Of a stretch of DNA of 60,371 bases, positions 16,432 through 25,268 are shown in pieces. How positions within the stretch are numbered: position 1 is the first letter of the stretch; every line of letters starts with the position of its first letter. The notes beneath the pieces were generated by a model, which did not search any database, had not been told where the DNA came from, and saw nothing but the letters and a program-made list of their open reading frames with translations. The stretch covers positions 1 through 60,371 of the forward strand of contig NZ_JAGEMO020000071.1 of assembly GCF_017921975.2 (NCBI RefSeq). The letters are read 5' to 3'. Both the position numbers and the translations under genes were made by a program. Origin of the DNA: Hymenobacter terricola (GTDB taxonomy: Bacteria > Bacteroidota > Bacteroidia > Cytophagales > Hymenobacteraceae).

Positions 16432-18423
16432 TTAAACCCCCACCGGCTCCTCCACCAATTCCTTCTCAATCCAGCGGCCATCCTCGCGCATCAGCTCAAT
16501 CAGGTCATCCACGGCCCGCTCTTCGGGCACCGATTTCTTGATGACTTCCTGGCCGCGGTAGAGGGAGATTTTGCCCTTGCCCACGCCCACGTAGCCGTAG
16601 TCGGCATCGGCCATTTCGCCGGGGCCGTTCACGATGCAGCCCATGATGCCGATTTTGATGCCCTTGAGGTGGTCGGTGCGCTTGCGAATCATGGCCGTGG
16701 TTTCCTGCAAATCAAATAGCGTGCGGCCGCAGCTGGGGCAGCTGATGTATTCGGTCTTGCTCATGCGGGTGCGGGCCGCCTGCAGGATGCCGAATGAGAG
16801 CTGGTTGAGCGCATCGATGTCGCGCAGCCAGTCGGCCTGCTCCTGCACGGGCAGCAGGTCGGTGCAAAGCGAGATGCCGTCGCCGAGGCCGTCGATGAGC
16901 AGGCCACCGACATCCGTGGCCGCGTCGAGCTGGGTTTGGGCCGGGTTCTCCATGGTGTAAGTGCGGCGGACGAGGACCGGGCAGGTCACGCCGGCATTCA
17001 TCAGCTCGAAAAAAGCCCGCCGCATTTCGGGCATGGCGTGGGCGTTGGTGGTGCTCAGCGCCAGCACCACGTTGGAGGCCTCGCGCAGGCGCGCCAGCAG
17101 GTCTTTATCCAGCGCGTCCAGCTCCGCGACGAGGAAGTTGAGCTGCGGGTGCAGCCTGGCAAAATCGTCCATGTAGTTATCCACCGTCATCAGGGGGAAA
17201 TGGTCGGGGCGCTGGCCGGCATCGACCCAGGCGGTGTGCGTCACGATTTCCCGGAGACCGTTGGGCAGCATGTAGGGTACCGGTCGCTCCCCCGTGTAGA
17301 TGTAGTCGGCCCCGTGGTCAGCCATCTGGAACTTGTCCAGAAACGGCGAATACAGGTGGCCCGCGGCGCGCAAGTCGGCGTATTCCAAGTGTGGCAGCCG
17401 CGACAAGTCCACGATGACCCGTGGCACGTTCTGCCCGCCGAAATTGGCTACCTCGTGCGTGTGGCGGCGAAAATATTGGAACGGATTGATGGGCTCCTCG
17501 CCCACCAGCGGCTTAATGGGCCGGGCTTCCACGGCGCGGCCGGTGTAGCGGTCAATCAGCATGCGGGCCACTGGTGCTTCGGCTTCGGGCGCTTCGGTAA
17601 GGCTCACGCGCACGGTATCGCCCAGGCCGTCTTCAAGCAGCGTGCCGATGCCCACGGCACTTTTGATGCGGCCGTCTTCGGCCTCGCCGGCTTCCGTTAC
17701 GCCCAGGTGCAGCGGGTAGGGCTGCAAGCCTTCTTCGTCGAGCTTTTGCACCAGCAGGCGGTAGGCCTGCACCATCACCTGCGTGTTGCTGGCCTTCATG
17801 CTCAGCACCACATCGTAGTAGTTTTCCTCCTCGCACAGGCGCAGGAACTCCAGCGCCGACTCCACCATGCCCAGCGGCGTATCGCCATAGCGGCTCAGAA
17901 TGCGGTCGGACAGCGAGCCGTGGTTGGTGCCGATGCGCATGGCCGTGCCGTACTGCTTGCAAATCTGGACCAGCGGCCGGAACCGCTCCCGGATGCGCTC
18001 CACCTCGGCCGCGTAAGTGGCGTCGGTGTATTCAATTTCTTCGAACTTCTTCTTATCGGCGTAGTTGCCGGGGTTCACGCGCACTTTCTCCACGATGCGG
18101 GCGGCCAGCTCGGCGGCATTGGGCGTGAAGTGAATATCGGCAATGAGCGGTACGTTGCAGCCGCGCTTGCGCAGCTCTTTTTTGATTTCCAGCAGGTTCT
18201 GGGCCTCTTTCATGCTGGGCGCGGTGATGCGCACGTACTCGCAGCCGGCTTCCACCATGCGCAGCGTCTGCTCCACTGAGCCGAGCGTGTCCATCGTGTC
18301 AACGGTGGTCATGCTTTGCACCCGAATGGGGAAGTCGCCTCCCATCGGCACGCCGCCAATGTTGACCACGCGGGCCACGCGGCGCTTGTACTCGGTCAGG
18401 CTGGGGCAATACGTTTTGTTCAT
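16432..18423 (-). CDS. ispG: 4-hydroxy-3-methylbut-2-enyl diphosphate synthase, long three-domain form (IspG/GcpE)
   Basis: About 663 residues against about 370 in E. coli. It is the long form with an extra TIM-barrel-like A* domain found in Bacteroidota, Chlamydiae and plants. It catalyses the penultimate MEP-pathway step, reductive ring opening of MEcPP to HMBPP. N-terminal barrel: VNIGGVPMGGDFPIRVQSMTT, LIADIHFTPN, RIGTNHGSLSDRIL. C-terminal Fe-S domain: CPSCGRTLFDLQ and GIMGCIVNGPGEM, supplying the 4Fe-4S cysteines. Start 18423 (MNKTYCPSL) aligns with relatives as I recall them. An ATG at 18462, five bases after a TACCTTTG box, is an alternative leaderless start that would add MAQLSPSDHSFWL. 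Confidence 0.95.
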   Translation of the reverse strand: MNKTYCPSLTEYKRRVARVVNIGGVPMGGDFPIRVQSMTTVDTMDTLGSVEQTLRMVEAGCEYVRITAPSMKEAQNLLEIKKELRKRGCNVPLIADIHFTPNAAELAARIVEKVRVNPGNYADKKKFEEIEYTDATYAAEVERIRERFRPLVQICKQYGTAMRIGTNHGSLSDRILSRYGDTPLGMVESALEFLRLCEEENYYDVVLSMKASNTQVMVQAYRLLVQKLDEEGLQPYPLHLGVTEAGEAEDGRIKSAVGIGTLLEDGLGDTVRVSLTEAPEAEAPVARMLIDRYTGRAVEARPIKPLVGEEPINPFQYFRRHTHEVANFGGQNVPRVIVDLSRLPHLEYADLRAAGHLYSPFLDKFQMADHGADYIYTGERPVPYMLPNGLREIVTHTAWVDAGQRPDHFPLMTVDNYMDDFARLHPQLNFLVAELDALDKDLLARLREASNVVLALSTTNAHAMPEMRRAFFELMNAGVTCPVLVRRTYTMENPAQTQLDAATDVGGLLIDGLGDGISLCTDLLPVQEQADWLRDIDALNQLSFGILQAARTRMSKTEYISCPSCGRTLFDLQETTAMIRKRTDHLKGIKIGIMGCIVNGPGEMADADYGYVGVGKGKISLYRGQEVIKKSVPEERAVDDLIELMREDGRWIEKELVEEPVGV

Positions 18424-18466
18424 GAGCCAAAAACTATGGTCGGAAGGCGAAAGTTGCGCCACCCCG

Positions 18467-18474
18467 CAAAGGTA
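18467..18474 (-). promoter_or_regulatory. -7 box of ispG
   Basis: TACCTTTG on the minus strand, 43 bases before the chosen ispG ATG at 18423 and 4 bases before the alternative ATG at 18462. Confidence 0.5.
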
Positions 18475-18566
18475 AAGCCGTAAGCGGGTCGACTTCGCGA
18501 ATTTGCCGCCGCAACTTCTGCCCTACTCACGCTGTCTGTGAACAAAATGGTCCAATGTAATTGCCA

Positions 18567-19052
18567 ATGTCCCGACTGAAATTCCTGCTCCTAAGCGTTT
18601 TCTTGCTCCTGGCGGCTCCCGGCTTTGCCCAACAGGTCACCGTCATCCGGTTTCCCGAGCTTCAAAAGCGCCTCTCGCGGCCCACCGACACCACGTACGT
18701 CGTCAATTTCTGGGCTACGTGGTGTGCGCCCTGCGTGAAGGAGCTGCCTGGTTTCGAGCTGGTGCGGGCCACGTATGCCAGCCGAAAAGTGAAAGTACTG
18801 CTGGTTAATCTGGATTACGCTTCGCAGCTCGACAAGAAAGTCAAGCCCTTCGTCAAACACCGCGGGCTCAAATCCGAAGTGCTGCTGCTCAACGAGTCCG
18901 ACCCCAACGACTGGGTGGGCAAAGTGGACCCCAAGTGGTCCGGAGCATTGCCTTTTACTTTGATAATCAACAATAAAACCAAACAGCGCGCTGCATTTGA
19001 GCGCGAGCTTTCGCCTACTGAGCTAACCGCAGCTCTCCGAAAATTTTTGTAA
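18567..19052 (+). CDS. TlpA-like periplasmic thioredoxin-fold protein
   Basis: 161 residues from ATG 18567. A signal peptide (LKFLLLSVFLLLAAPGFAQ) is followed by a TlpA/ResA-type fold with the active site WATWCAPC at about residues 50-57 and the cis-Pro segment GALPFTLII near residue 130. It is a likely periplasmic thiol:disulfide reductant, for example for cytochrome c maturation or protein quality control. About 80 bases further on lies a second thioredoxin-fold gene on the same strand, so the two may be functionally linked. Confidence 0.88.
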   Translation: MSRLKFLLLSVFLLLAAPGFAQQVTVIRFPELQKRLSRPTDTTYVVNFWATWCAPCVKELPGFELVRATYASRKVKVLLVNLDYASQLDKKVKPFVKHRGLKSEVLLLNESDPNDWVGKVDPKWSGALPFTLIINNKTKQRAAFERELSPTELTAALRKFL

Positions 19053-19134
19053 ATTCAAGTAGCTGTCCCAACGATGGCGTGCTTGAGTTTTGCACGACGC
19101 TAGTTTTTCAGCCCTTCACTTCATTTTTATCGCC

Positions 19135-19743
19135 ATGAACAAGCTCCTGCCCTTTCTCACCCTCTGCTTCGCCTTGCTGCTGAGCAGTTTCGTAACCCGG
19201 CCCACCGCCGATGGCTACAAAGTAGGCGACAAAGCCACCGATTTTAAACTGAAGAACATCGACGGCAAAATGGTGTCCCTGGCCGACAACAAAGCCGCCA
19301 AAGGCTACATCGTGGTATTCACCTGCAACACCTGCCCCTTTGCCCAGGCCTACGAAAGCCGCATCGTTGCCCTGAACACCAAGTATGCGCCCCTGGGCTA
19401 CCCCGTAGTTGCCATCAACCCCAACGACCCCGCCGTGGCCCCTGGCGACTCCTACGCTGCGATGCAATCCAAGAAATACGCCTTCCCCTACCTGCAGGAC
19501 GAATCGCAGGAGGTGGCCAAAACCTACGGTGCTACCCGCACGCCCCACCTCTTCATTCTCACCCGCCAAGGCAATGATTTCGTGGTGTCGTATATCGGGG
19601 CCATTGATGACAACTCGGAAGATGCCAAGCTGGTGAAAACGAAATACGTGGAAAATGCGATGACCGAAATTCTCGCCGGTAAAGCCGCCACTACCAATTC
19701 GACCAAAGCCATTGGCTGCGGCATTAAGTGGCGCCGGGCATAA
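19135..19743 (+). CDS. Secreted thioredoxin-family (AhpC/TSA-like) protein
   Basis: 202 residues from ATG 19135 (MNKLLPFLTLCFALLLSS signal peptide). The domain is of the AhpC/TSA-redoxin type common in Bacteroidota: KVGDKATDFKLKNIDGK, then VVFTCNTCPFAQAYESRI with a CxxC (CNTC) site, and a cis-Pro segment TRTPHLFIL. Thiol peroxidase or oxidoreductase activity in the periplasm is likely; its partner is unknown. The C-terminal tail holds a further cysteine (GCGIKWRR). Confidence 0.87.
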   Translation: MNKLLPFLTLCFALLLSSFVTRPTADGYKVGDKATDFKLKNIDGKMVSLADNKAAKGYIVVFTCNTCPFAQAYESRIVALNTKYAPLGYPVVAINPNDPAVAPGDSYAAMQSKKYAFPYLQDESQEVAKTYGATRTPHLFILTRQGNDFVVSYIGAIDDNSEDAKLVKTKYVENAMTEILAGKAATTNSTKAIGCGIKWRRA

Positions 19744-19765
19744 GCTGATAGCTGAACTCATTGAA

Positions 19766-19854
19766 CGTCATGCTGAGCGAAGCCAAAGCACCACTACCGC
19801 GAGCGTAAATAATTACTGCTGCGGTAGAGGTGCTTCGGCAAGCTCAGCATGACG
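19766..19854. repeat. Palindromic intergenic element, copy 1
   Basis: CGTCATGCTGAGC (19766-19778) and its reverse complement (19842-19854) bound an 89-bp hairpin-forming element. The inner arms (ACTACCGC and GCGGTAG) also pair roughly, around a TAAATAATTACT loop. The reverse complement of copy 2 (36018-36121) shares the arms and the loop. It sits between convergent genes. No ORF inside, so if mobile it would be a non-autonomous MITE/REP-like element. Confidence 0.7.
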
Positions 19855-19873
19855 TGCTGTTGTATAGTTGCTG

Positions 19874-20845
19874 TTACGGCCCTACTTCCAACACAATCTT
19901 ACCAATGTGCGCACTGCTTTCCATCAGCTGATGCGCGGCGGCCGCTTCGGCCAGAGGAAAGGTTTTGTAGATAACGGGCCGGAATTTCCCGGCGGCCACT
20001 AGCGGCCACACGTGCTGTTCCACTTCCGCTGCCAGCGCGGCTTTGAAGTCGGCGGAGCGGGGCCGCAGCATGCTCCCCGAGATGCTTAAGCGACGGCGCA
20101 TCACCTCCAGGGCATTAAATTCGCCTTTGCCGCCTTGCATGGCATTCACGAAAACCAGGCGGCCGTCCTCCCGCAGCAGGCGCAGGTTTTTGGCGATGTA
20201 GTCGCCGCCAATCATGTCGAGAATAACGTCGACGCCTTCGGCGTTGAGCACCTGCTCAAAATCCTCCGTTTTGTAGTTGATGGCCCAGTCGGCTCCCAAT
20301 TCGCGGCAGGCCGAGCACTTGGCATCATCCCCGGCCGTAATGGCCACGCGGCTGCCCCGCGCCCGCGCCAGCTGAATGGCCGTGGTGCCAATGCCGCTGC
20401 TGCCGCCGTGCACCAGCAGCAGCTCGCCGGGCTGCAATGCCCCGCGCTGAAAAACGTTGTGCCACACGGTAAACACGGTTTCGGGCAGCGCGGCTGCTTC
20501 CACCATGCTCAGGCCGGGCGGAACGGGCAGGCAGTGGCGGGCATCTACCACGGCCAATTCGGCGTAGCCCCCGGCCGGCAACAGCGCGCACACGGCATCG
20601 CCTGGTTTCCAGCGCGTAGCCTCGGCCCCGCATTGCACCACGGTGCCCGCTATTTCCAGGCCCGGCACCTGGCCGGAGGCATCCGCACCGGCGTATTTGC
20701 CTTGGCGCATGAGCACATCGGGCCGGTTTATTCCGGCTGCATGCACGCGAACCAATACTTCGTGCGCGGCCGGCAGTGGGTCCGGCTGCTGGCGCATTTG
20801 CAGCACTTCGGGCCCGCCGGCCTGCTGAATAACGATGGTGTTCAT
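19874..20845 (-). CDS. NAD(P)H-dependent quinone oxidoreductase (zinc-independent MDR family, PIG3-like)
   Basis: 323 residues, medium-chain dehydrogenase/reductase fold. The N-terminal catalytic domain has AGINRPDVLMRQGKY and PGLEIAGTV. The cofactor site is in VHGGSSGIGTTAIQLARA (about residues 140-157). The catalytic and structural zinc cysteines of alcohol dehydrogenases are absent, so it belongs to the QOR/PIG3 branch that reduces quinones with NADPH. Cytoplasmic. The ATG at 20845 gives MNTIVIQQAGGPEVLQ, the normal start. Confidence 0.9.
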   Translation of the reverse strand: MNTIVIQQAGGPEVLQMRQQPDPLPAAHEVLVRVHAAGINRPDVLMRQGKYAGADASGQVPGLEIAGTVVQCGAEATRWKPGDAVCALLPAGGYAELAVVDARHCLPVPPGLSMVEAAALPETVFTVWHNVFQRGALQPGELLLVHGGSSGIGTTAIQLARARGSRVAITAGDDAKCSACRELGADWAINYKTEDFEQVLNAEGVDVILDMIGGDYIAKNLRLLREDGRLVFVNAMQGGKGEFNALEVMRRRLSISGSMLRPRSADFKAALAAEVEQHVWPLVAAGKFRPVIYKTFPLAEAAAAHQLMESSAHIGKIVLEVGP

Positions 20846-20922
20846 GCGAGGATTAATGAAAAAGTAAAGTCGGGCGCTTCAAACAGTCTTCGGATACGCA
20901 CCGCCTCGTGACAGCTAACGAA

Positions 20923-20944
20923 AAACGGCTCCGAAGAGCCGTTT
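20923..20944. terminator. Terminator after the PAS gene
   Basis: AAACGGCTC-CGAA-GAGCCGTTT forms a perfect 9-bp stem with A/T flanks. It lies between the end of the PAS gene and the start of the quinone oxidoreductase gene (both minus strand). Confidence 0.65.
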
Positions 20945-20981
20945 AAATTTCACCAGAAATAAGCGGCGCAACGCTATAATG

Positions 20982-21485
20982 CTACGCACTGCCCAACTGC
21001 TGCCGCAAGGCCTGAACTTCCCGCTCCAAATCCAGCGTCCGAAACACCACTTTGGCTTCGAGGTCAGAATAGGCCAATTCCAGCTGTTCGCGCATCTGAC
21101 GCTGTTCCTGAATGTCGGTGCAAGTGCCAAACCACGCAATTATCTGCCCGTCGTCACCCCGCCGCGGCAACGCCTGCCCCAAAAACCAACGGTACGACTC
21201 GTCCCTGGCTTTGAAGCGGTATTCGATGCGGTAGTCGCCGCCGGTCGCCAATGAATGCCCCCACACCTGGCGGGCCCGGGCCTGGTCATCGGGATGCAGC
21301 AGGTTGTTCCACATGTCCGGCCCCACGCTATCGGCCAGCGTGTAGCCCGTAAAGTCAATCCAGCGCTGGTTGAAGTACGTGTGGAAGCCGTTGATGTCCG
21401 TTATCCAGACCAATTGCGGAATAAGGTCGGCCAGAAAGGTGAACTGCTCGGGCCCAACCAAGCCATTTTCGGAAGCAGCGGGCAT
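20982..21485 (-). CDS. PAS-domain-only protein
   Basis: About 167 residues from ATG 21485; a GTG at 21527 would add 14 residues. One PAS/PAC unit (about residues 15-130) is evident: IPQLVWITDINGFHTYFNQR, WIDFTGYTLAD, HPDDQARARQVW, then YRIEYRFKARDESYRWFLGQ and the PAC end GTCTDIQEQRQMRE. A coiled coil follows (LELAYSDLEAKVVFRTLDLE). There it stops, without histidine kinase, GGDEF or HTH output. It may be a free-standing sensor subunit or the N-terminal remnant of a kinase. A terminator hairpin directly after it argues for a finished gene. Confidence 0.75.
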   Translation of the reverse strand: MPAASENGLVGPEQFTFLADLIPQLVWITDINGFHTYFNQRWIDFTGYTLADSVGPDMWNNLLHPDDQARARQVWGHSLATGGDYRIEYRFKARDESYRWFLGQALPRRGDDGQIIAWFGTCTDIQEQRQMREQLELAYSDLEAKVVFRTLDLEREVQALRQQLGSA

Positions 21486-21564
21486 GGACACGGCGGGCAA
21501 CGGGGTAACGGGAGGCGAAGGATTCACGAACGAATGGGGACGTAAGGTTCGGTAATAATAAAGA

Positions 21565-21930
21565 TTAGGCGCGGTCAAGCTGCATTTCCATGCCCGAGGC
21601 AAAGTACAGATTGAGTTGGCCGCGCAAGCCATCGGCTGAGCGGCGCATGCGCGTAACCAGCGCGCGGGTGGCCTCATTGGGCAGTTCAAAACTGAGGTAT
21701 GGCCGGTTCAGTATTTCGTCGCGGGTTATTTCCCACCGGCCCATCTGGCCCGGTCCGGATGATTCCGTTTGCGCCTCCAGTTGGCCCGGATTGAAGACCA
21801 GCCGAGTAGCTTGTGCCAATGGGCTATCCGGGTCGTTACGGTTAAGCACCCGACTGGCAACCTGCCATTCGCCACCGAAATAGTCGTCCGGCAGTTGTTG
21901 TAAATTTATATCCAGTAGCAAATCAGACAT
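21565..21930 (-). CDS. Hypothetical protein
   Basis: 121 residues (MSDLLLDINLQQLPDDYFGG...). No recognised family. It looks like a small globular beta-rich domain (WQVASRVLN, RWEITRDEILNRPYLSFEL, LRGQLNLYFASGME). It precedes the PAS gene on the same strand, with 79 bases to its chosen start, so they may be co-expressed. No signal peptide. Confidence 0.6.
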   Translation of the reverse strand: MSDLLLDINLQQLPDDYFGGEWQVASRVLNRNDPDSPLAQATRLVFNPGQLEAQTESSGPGQMGRWEITRDEILNRPYLSFELPNEATRALVTRMRRSADGLRGQLNLYFASGMEMQLDRA

Positions 21931-22119
21931 GCAGAAATTAAAACAGCCCCGCGGCTGCGAAAAGTACAGTTGAACCGTTTAATGCACGTCCCAGGCATGG
22001 GCGAAAACGTTGCCCACAACCGGCAATAGAGGACCTGCCGGCCCGCCTAACCCAAAATCAAGCACCACCGTTCCTTCGCGTTTACTGATTTTTATCCGAA
22101 TTAATACGTACTCCCTGAT

Positions 22120-22674
22120 ATGAAAAAGCCCCGCTTTATTCCGGCATTGCTCGGTGCCGCTCGCTTCACGGGGTTAGCCGCCTGGCAAACCGGGCGCCTG
22201 TTCCGCCAACTCGCCGCCCGCGCCCTCGATTCGGTGCAGGACGTCCTTCGGGCCGAAGTGGAGAAAGGCAACCTCAAGCTGGTGGCCGATTTTCTGGCCG
22301 ACAAAGCGTTGCCTGCTGCCCGCGTGCTGCTGGTTGAGCAGATGACCGTGCGGCTGCTCCTGCGCCTGGGTTTGCGCGGGGCCCTTGCCTCCAACGTAGT
22401 GGGCTGGGTGTTGCCCTTTGTGATTGAAAAGCTCATTGCCGTAGGCAACAAAAGTGGCCTGTTTGATAAGCTCAAGGCCAATCCCACCATAAGCGAGTCG
22501 CTCGACAAGCTGGATGAGCTACGCCGCGCCACCTGGAAAATGCTGGTGCCCGACCCTGGCAGCAGCGCCGAAGTCCTCGAAGACGAAGCAGATGCCCTTA
22601 CGCCGCGGCTACCGCTCCTACTAGCAGCTCCCGCCGCTGCTGCGAAGCATAAACGTGCCCCCACAGCTAAATAG
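22120..22674 (+). CDS. Hypothetical protein
   Basis: 184 residues from ATG 22120. Basic N-terminus (MKKPRFIPALLGAARFTG) with amphipathic helices (ALDSVQDVLRAEVEKGN, LVADFLADKALPAARVLLVE). A moderately hydrophobic stretch around residues 88-110 (LRGALASNVVGWVLPFVIEK) could be one membrane helix. The C-terminus is Ala/Pro/Lys rich. I know no family for it. It is followed by a terminator hairpin. Confidence 0.65.
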   Translation: MKKPRFIPALLGAARFTGLAAWQTGRLFRQLAARALDSVQDVLRAEVEKGNLKLVADFLADKALPAARVLLVEQMTVRLLLRLGLRGALASNVVGWVLPFVIEKLIAVGNKSGLFDKLKANPTISESLDKLDELRRATWKMLVPDPGSSAEVLEDEADALTPRLPLLLAAPAAAAKHKRAPTAK

Positions 22675-22734
22675 CCAATAATTTCGAATCTTATGCCGTA
22701 TTAAAAACCCTGCAATCGATTGCAGCGTATAACC

Positions 22735-22767
22735 AAAAAAAGCCACCTCACCTGAGATGGCTCTTTC
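22735..22767. terminator. Terminator between the 22120-22674 gene and glnN
   Basis: An A-tract, then AGCCACCTCA-CC-TGAGATGGCT, then CTTT. This makes a near-perfect 10-bp stem with T's on one side and A's on the other, suitable for both convergent genes. Confidence 0.65.
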
Positions 22768-22828
22768 AAAACCGGGGCGCGGCGAGAATTCCCACCCAAC
22801 ACCGGACCCGATTCCGTCCTCCGACGAT

Positions 22829-25018
22829 TTACCGGCTGAACAAAAGTTCGCGGTACTTCACCAGAGGCCAGTCCTCGTCGGCCACCATCTGTTCGAGCTT
22901 GTCTACGGCTCGGCGGATGGGGTCGAATTTTGGTTTTACTTCCTCGCAGTATGCAACCGCCAATTCGCGGGCATCTCCAATTTTGTTAGCTTGTTTACGC
23001 GCCTCCGTCATGGCGTCGGCGTTGGTTTTAATGGTTGAAACGTGGCGGGAAATGGATTTAATCATTTCCACGGTCACTTGGCTGTTCTCGTCGTCGAGGC
23101 CAATTTCACGTAGGCCGCGCACGTTGTCGATGAGTTTGGTCTGGTAGGCCAGGGCCGTGGGGATGATGTGGTTAATGGCCAAATCACCGAGCACACGGCT
23201 TTCAATCTGAATTTTCTTCTGGTATTCTTCCAGCAAAATCTCGTGGCGGGCGTGTAGCTCAACCGGCGAGAAAATGCCGTGCCTAGCAAACAGGTCGGCC
23301 GCGTCGTCGCGCACCAGGGCGTCGAGGGCTTGCGGCGTGGTAGCAATGTTGTTCAGGCCGCGGCGAGCCGCTTCCTCTTTCCACTCATCTGAGTAGCCAT
23401 TGCCTTCAAACCGAATGGCTTTCGAGCTGATTACGTACTCGCGCAAAACCTCAACGATGGCAACCTCTTTTTTCTTGCCTTGTTCGATTAGTGCGTCAAC
23501 AGATTTCTTGAAGTCAATGAGCTGGTCGGCCACAATGGTGTTGAGCACCGTCATTGCTGAGGAGCAGTTGGCCGAAGAACCTACGGCGCGCAGCTCAAAC
23601 TTGTTGCCGGTAAAGGCAAAAGGCGACGTACGGTTCCGGTCGGTGTTATCGAGCAGGATGGGCGGAATCTTGTCAATGCCCAGCTTCAGGTAAATGTTGT
23701 CGCCTTTGTCGAGGGGCAGCTTGGCGGTGCGCTCCAGTTCATCGAGCACCGAGTCCAGCATCGAACCCACAAACACCGAAACAATGGCCGGCGGGGCCTC
23801 GTTGGCACCCAGGCGGTGGTCGTTTGAAGCCGAGGCAATGCTGGCGCGCAGCAAGTCGGCGTAGCGGTGCACGGCCTGAATCGTGGTGATGAAGAAGGTC
23901 AGGAACTGGAGGTTTTCCTTGGGCCGGCGGCCGGGAGCGAGCAGGTTCACACCCGTATCGGTGCTCATTGCCCAGTTGTTGTGCTTGCCGCTGCCGTTCA
24001 CGCCGGCAAAGGGCTTCTCGTGCAGCAGCACCTTGAAGTTGTGGCGCTCGGCCACGCGGTCCATCACATCCATCAACAGCTGGTTGTGGTCCACGGCCAG
24101 GTTGGCGTCTTCAAACGTGGGAGCGCACTCAAACTGGTTGGGGGCCACTTCGTTGTGACGGGTCCGCAGCGGGATGCCCAGCAGATTCGCTTCTTCCTCG
24201 AAATCGAGCATGAAACCGTGTACCCGAGCCGGAATCGAGCCGAAGTAATGGTCGTCGAGCTGCTGGCCTTTGGCCGGAATGTGACCGAACAAGGTACGGC
24301 CGGTCATTACAAGGTCGGGGCGGGCGTCATACAACGCTTTATCAACCAGAAAATATTCCTGCTCAATGCCGAGCGTGGTGTTGACGCGGCTCACGTCTTT
24401 GTCGAAATACTGACAAACTTCCACGGCCGCTTTTTCCAGCACGGCCAGTGATTTCAGCAGCGGCGCTTTATAATCGAGGGCCTCGCCGGTGTATGCCACA
24501 AAAATGGTGGGAATACACAGGGTTTTGGCACCTACCGTTTCAATGATAAAAGCAGGCGAGGTGGGGTCCCAGGCAGTGTAGCCGCGGGCCTCAAAGGTGT
24601 TGCGAATGCCACCGTTCGGAAACGACGAGGCATCGGGCTCCTGCTGCACCAGCGCGGAACCTTTAAAATTTTCAATCGGCCGACCGTCCGAATTGAGGTC
24701 GAAGAACGAGTCGTGCTTTTCGGCGGTAGCCCCGGTTAGCGGTTGAAACCAGTGAGTGTAGTGAGTAGCACCTTTGGCCATGGCCCAGGTTTTCATGGCT
24801 GAAGCGACGGCATCGGCTACGTTGCGTTCCACGGTAGCCCCTTGTTTTATAGCGGCTTGCAGCTTCTTAAAATAGTCGCCGGGCATGGTAGCCCGCATGG
24901 CTTCAAGGTTAAAAACACTTTGCCCAAAACTGTCGGAACGACGCGCAGCAGCAGGTGCCACCGTAATAGGGCGTCGCAGGTTAACAAGTTCGAGGGCTTT
25001 AAAGCGGAGAATGGCCAT
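22829..25018 (-). CDS. glnN: Glutamine synthetase type III (GSIII)
   Basis: 729 residues, the length class of GSIII, against about 470 for GSI. It makes glutamine from glutamate, ammonia and ATP and is the main ammonium-assimilation enzyme in many Bacteroidota. Visible family segments: GIEQEYFLVDKALY, TRHNEVAPNQFECAP, the ATP/glutamate-site region FAGVNGSGKHNNWAMS, and NRTSPFAFTGNKFELRAVG. GSIII forms dodecamers and lacks the GSI adenylylation loop, so control is expected at transcription level. The ATG at 25018 is preceded by a TATCTTTG box. GC content is lower than in many neighbours, but the whole gene is uniform. Confidence 0.96.
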   Translation of the reverse strand: MAILRFKALELVNLRRPITVAPAAARRSDSFGQSVFNLEAMRATMPGDYFKKLQAAIKQGATVERNVADAVASAMKTWAMAKGATHYTHWFQPLTGATAEKHDSFFDLNSDGRPIENFKGSALVQQEPDASSFPNGGIRNTFEARGYTAWDPTSPAFIIETVGAKTLCIPTIFVAYTGEALDYKAPLLKSLAVLEKAAVEVCQYFDKDVSRVNTTLGIEQEYFLVDKALYDARPDLVMTGRTLFGHIPAKGQQLDDHYFGSIPARVHGFMLDFEEEANLLGIPLRTRHNEVAPNQFECAPTFEDANLAVDHNQLLMDVMDRVAERHNFKVLLHEKPFAGVNGSGKHNNWAMSTDTGVNLLAPGRRPKENLQFLTFFITTIQAVHRYADLLRASIASASNDHRLGANEAPPAIVSVFVGSMLDSVLDELERTAKLPLDKGDNIYLKLGIDKIPPILLDNTDRNRTSPFAFTGNKFELRAVGSSANCSSAMTVLNTIVADQLIDFKKSVDALIEQGKKKEVAIVEVLREYVISSKAIRFEGNGYSDEWKEEAARRGLNNIATTPQALDALVRDDAADLFARHGIFSPVELHARHEILLEEYQKKIQIESRVLGDLAINHIIPTALAYQTKLIDNVRGLREIGLDDENSQVTVEMIKSISRHVSTIKTNADAMTEARKQANKIGDARELAVAYCEEVKPKFDPIRRAVDKLEQMVADEDWPLVKYRELLFSR

Positions 25019-25075
25019 ATTAGCGGGGAAACCAGGCGGGAAAAATGTGTGAGCGTTGAATTACGATTCTTGGGG

Positions 25076-25083
25076 CAAAGATA
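25076..25083 (-). promoter_or_regulatory. -7 box of glnN
   Basis: TATCTTTG on the minus strand, 57 bases before the glnN ATG. The divergent sulfatase promoter lies at 25257; the gap between them is AT-rich with a C-tract (about 25160-25170). Confidence 0.5.
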
Positions 25084-25256
25084 AAACACGAATCAGTTCC
25101 ACCTCTATCCGACCCCCAAATAAAAGGGCTTTTTTCAAGAAAGTGTATTTTTTTCACCCTCCCCCCCTCCTTTAATACGACCAATCTGCAATTTTTGTCG
25201 ACTAAACCTCACAATCCACTTATTTCTTGTTTTTTTTAGTCCGTTGGCTGGCAGTC

Positions 25257-25264
25257 TATCTTTG
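25257..25264 (+). promoter_or_regulatory. -7 box of the LTA-synthase-like gene
   Basis: TATCTTTG ends four bases before a GTG start at 25269, implying a leaderless mRNA. It also rules out the longer TTG-start reading at 25227. Confidence 0.5.
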
Positions 25265-25268
25265 GGGC

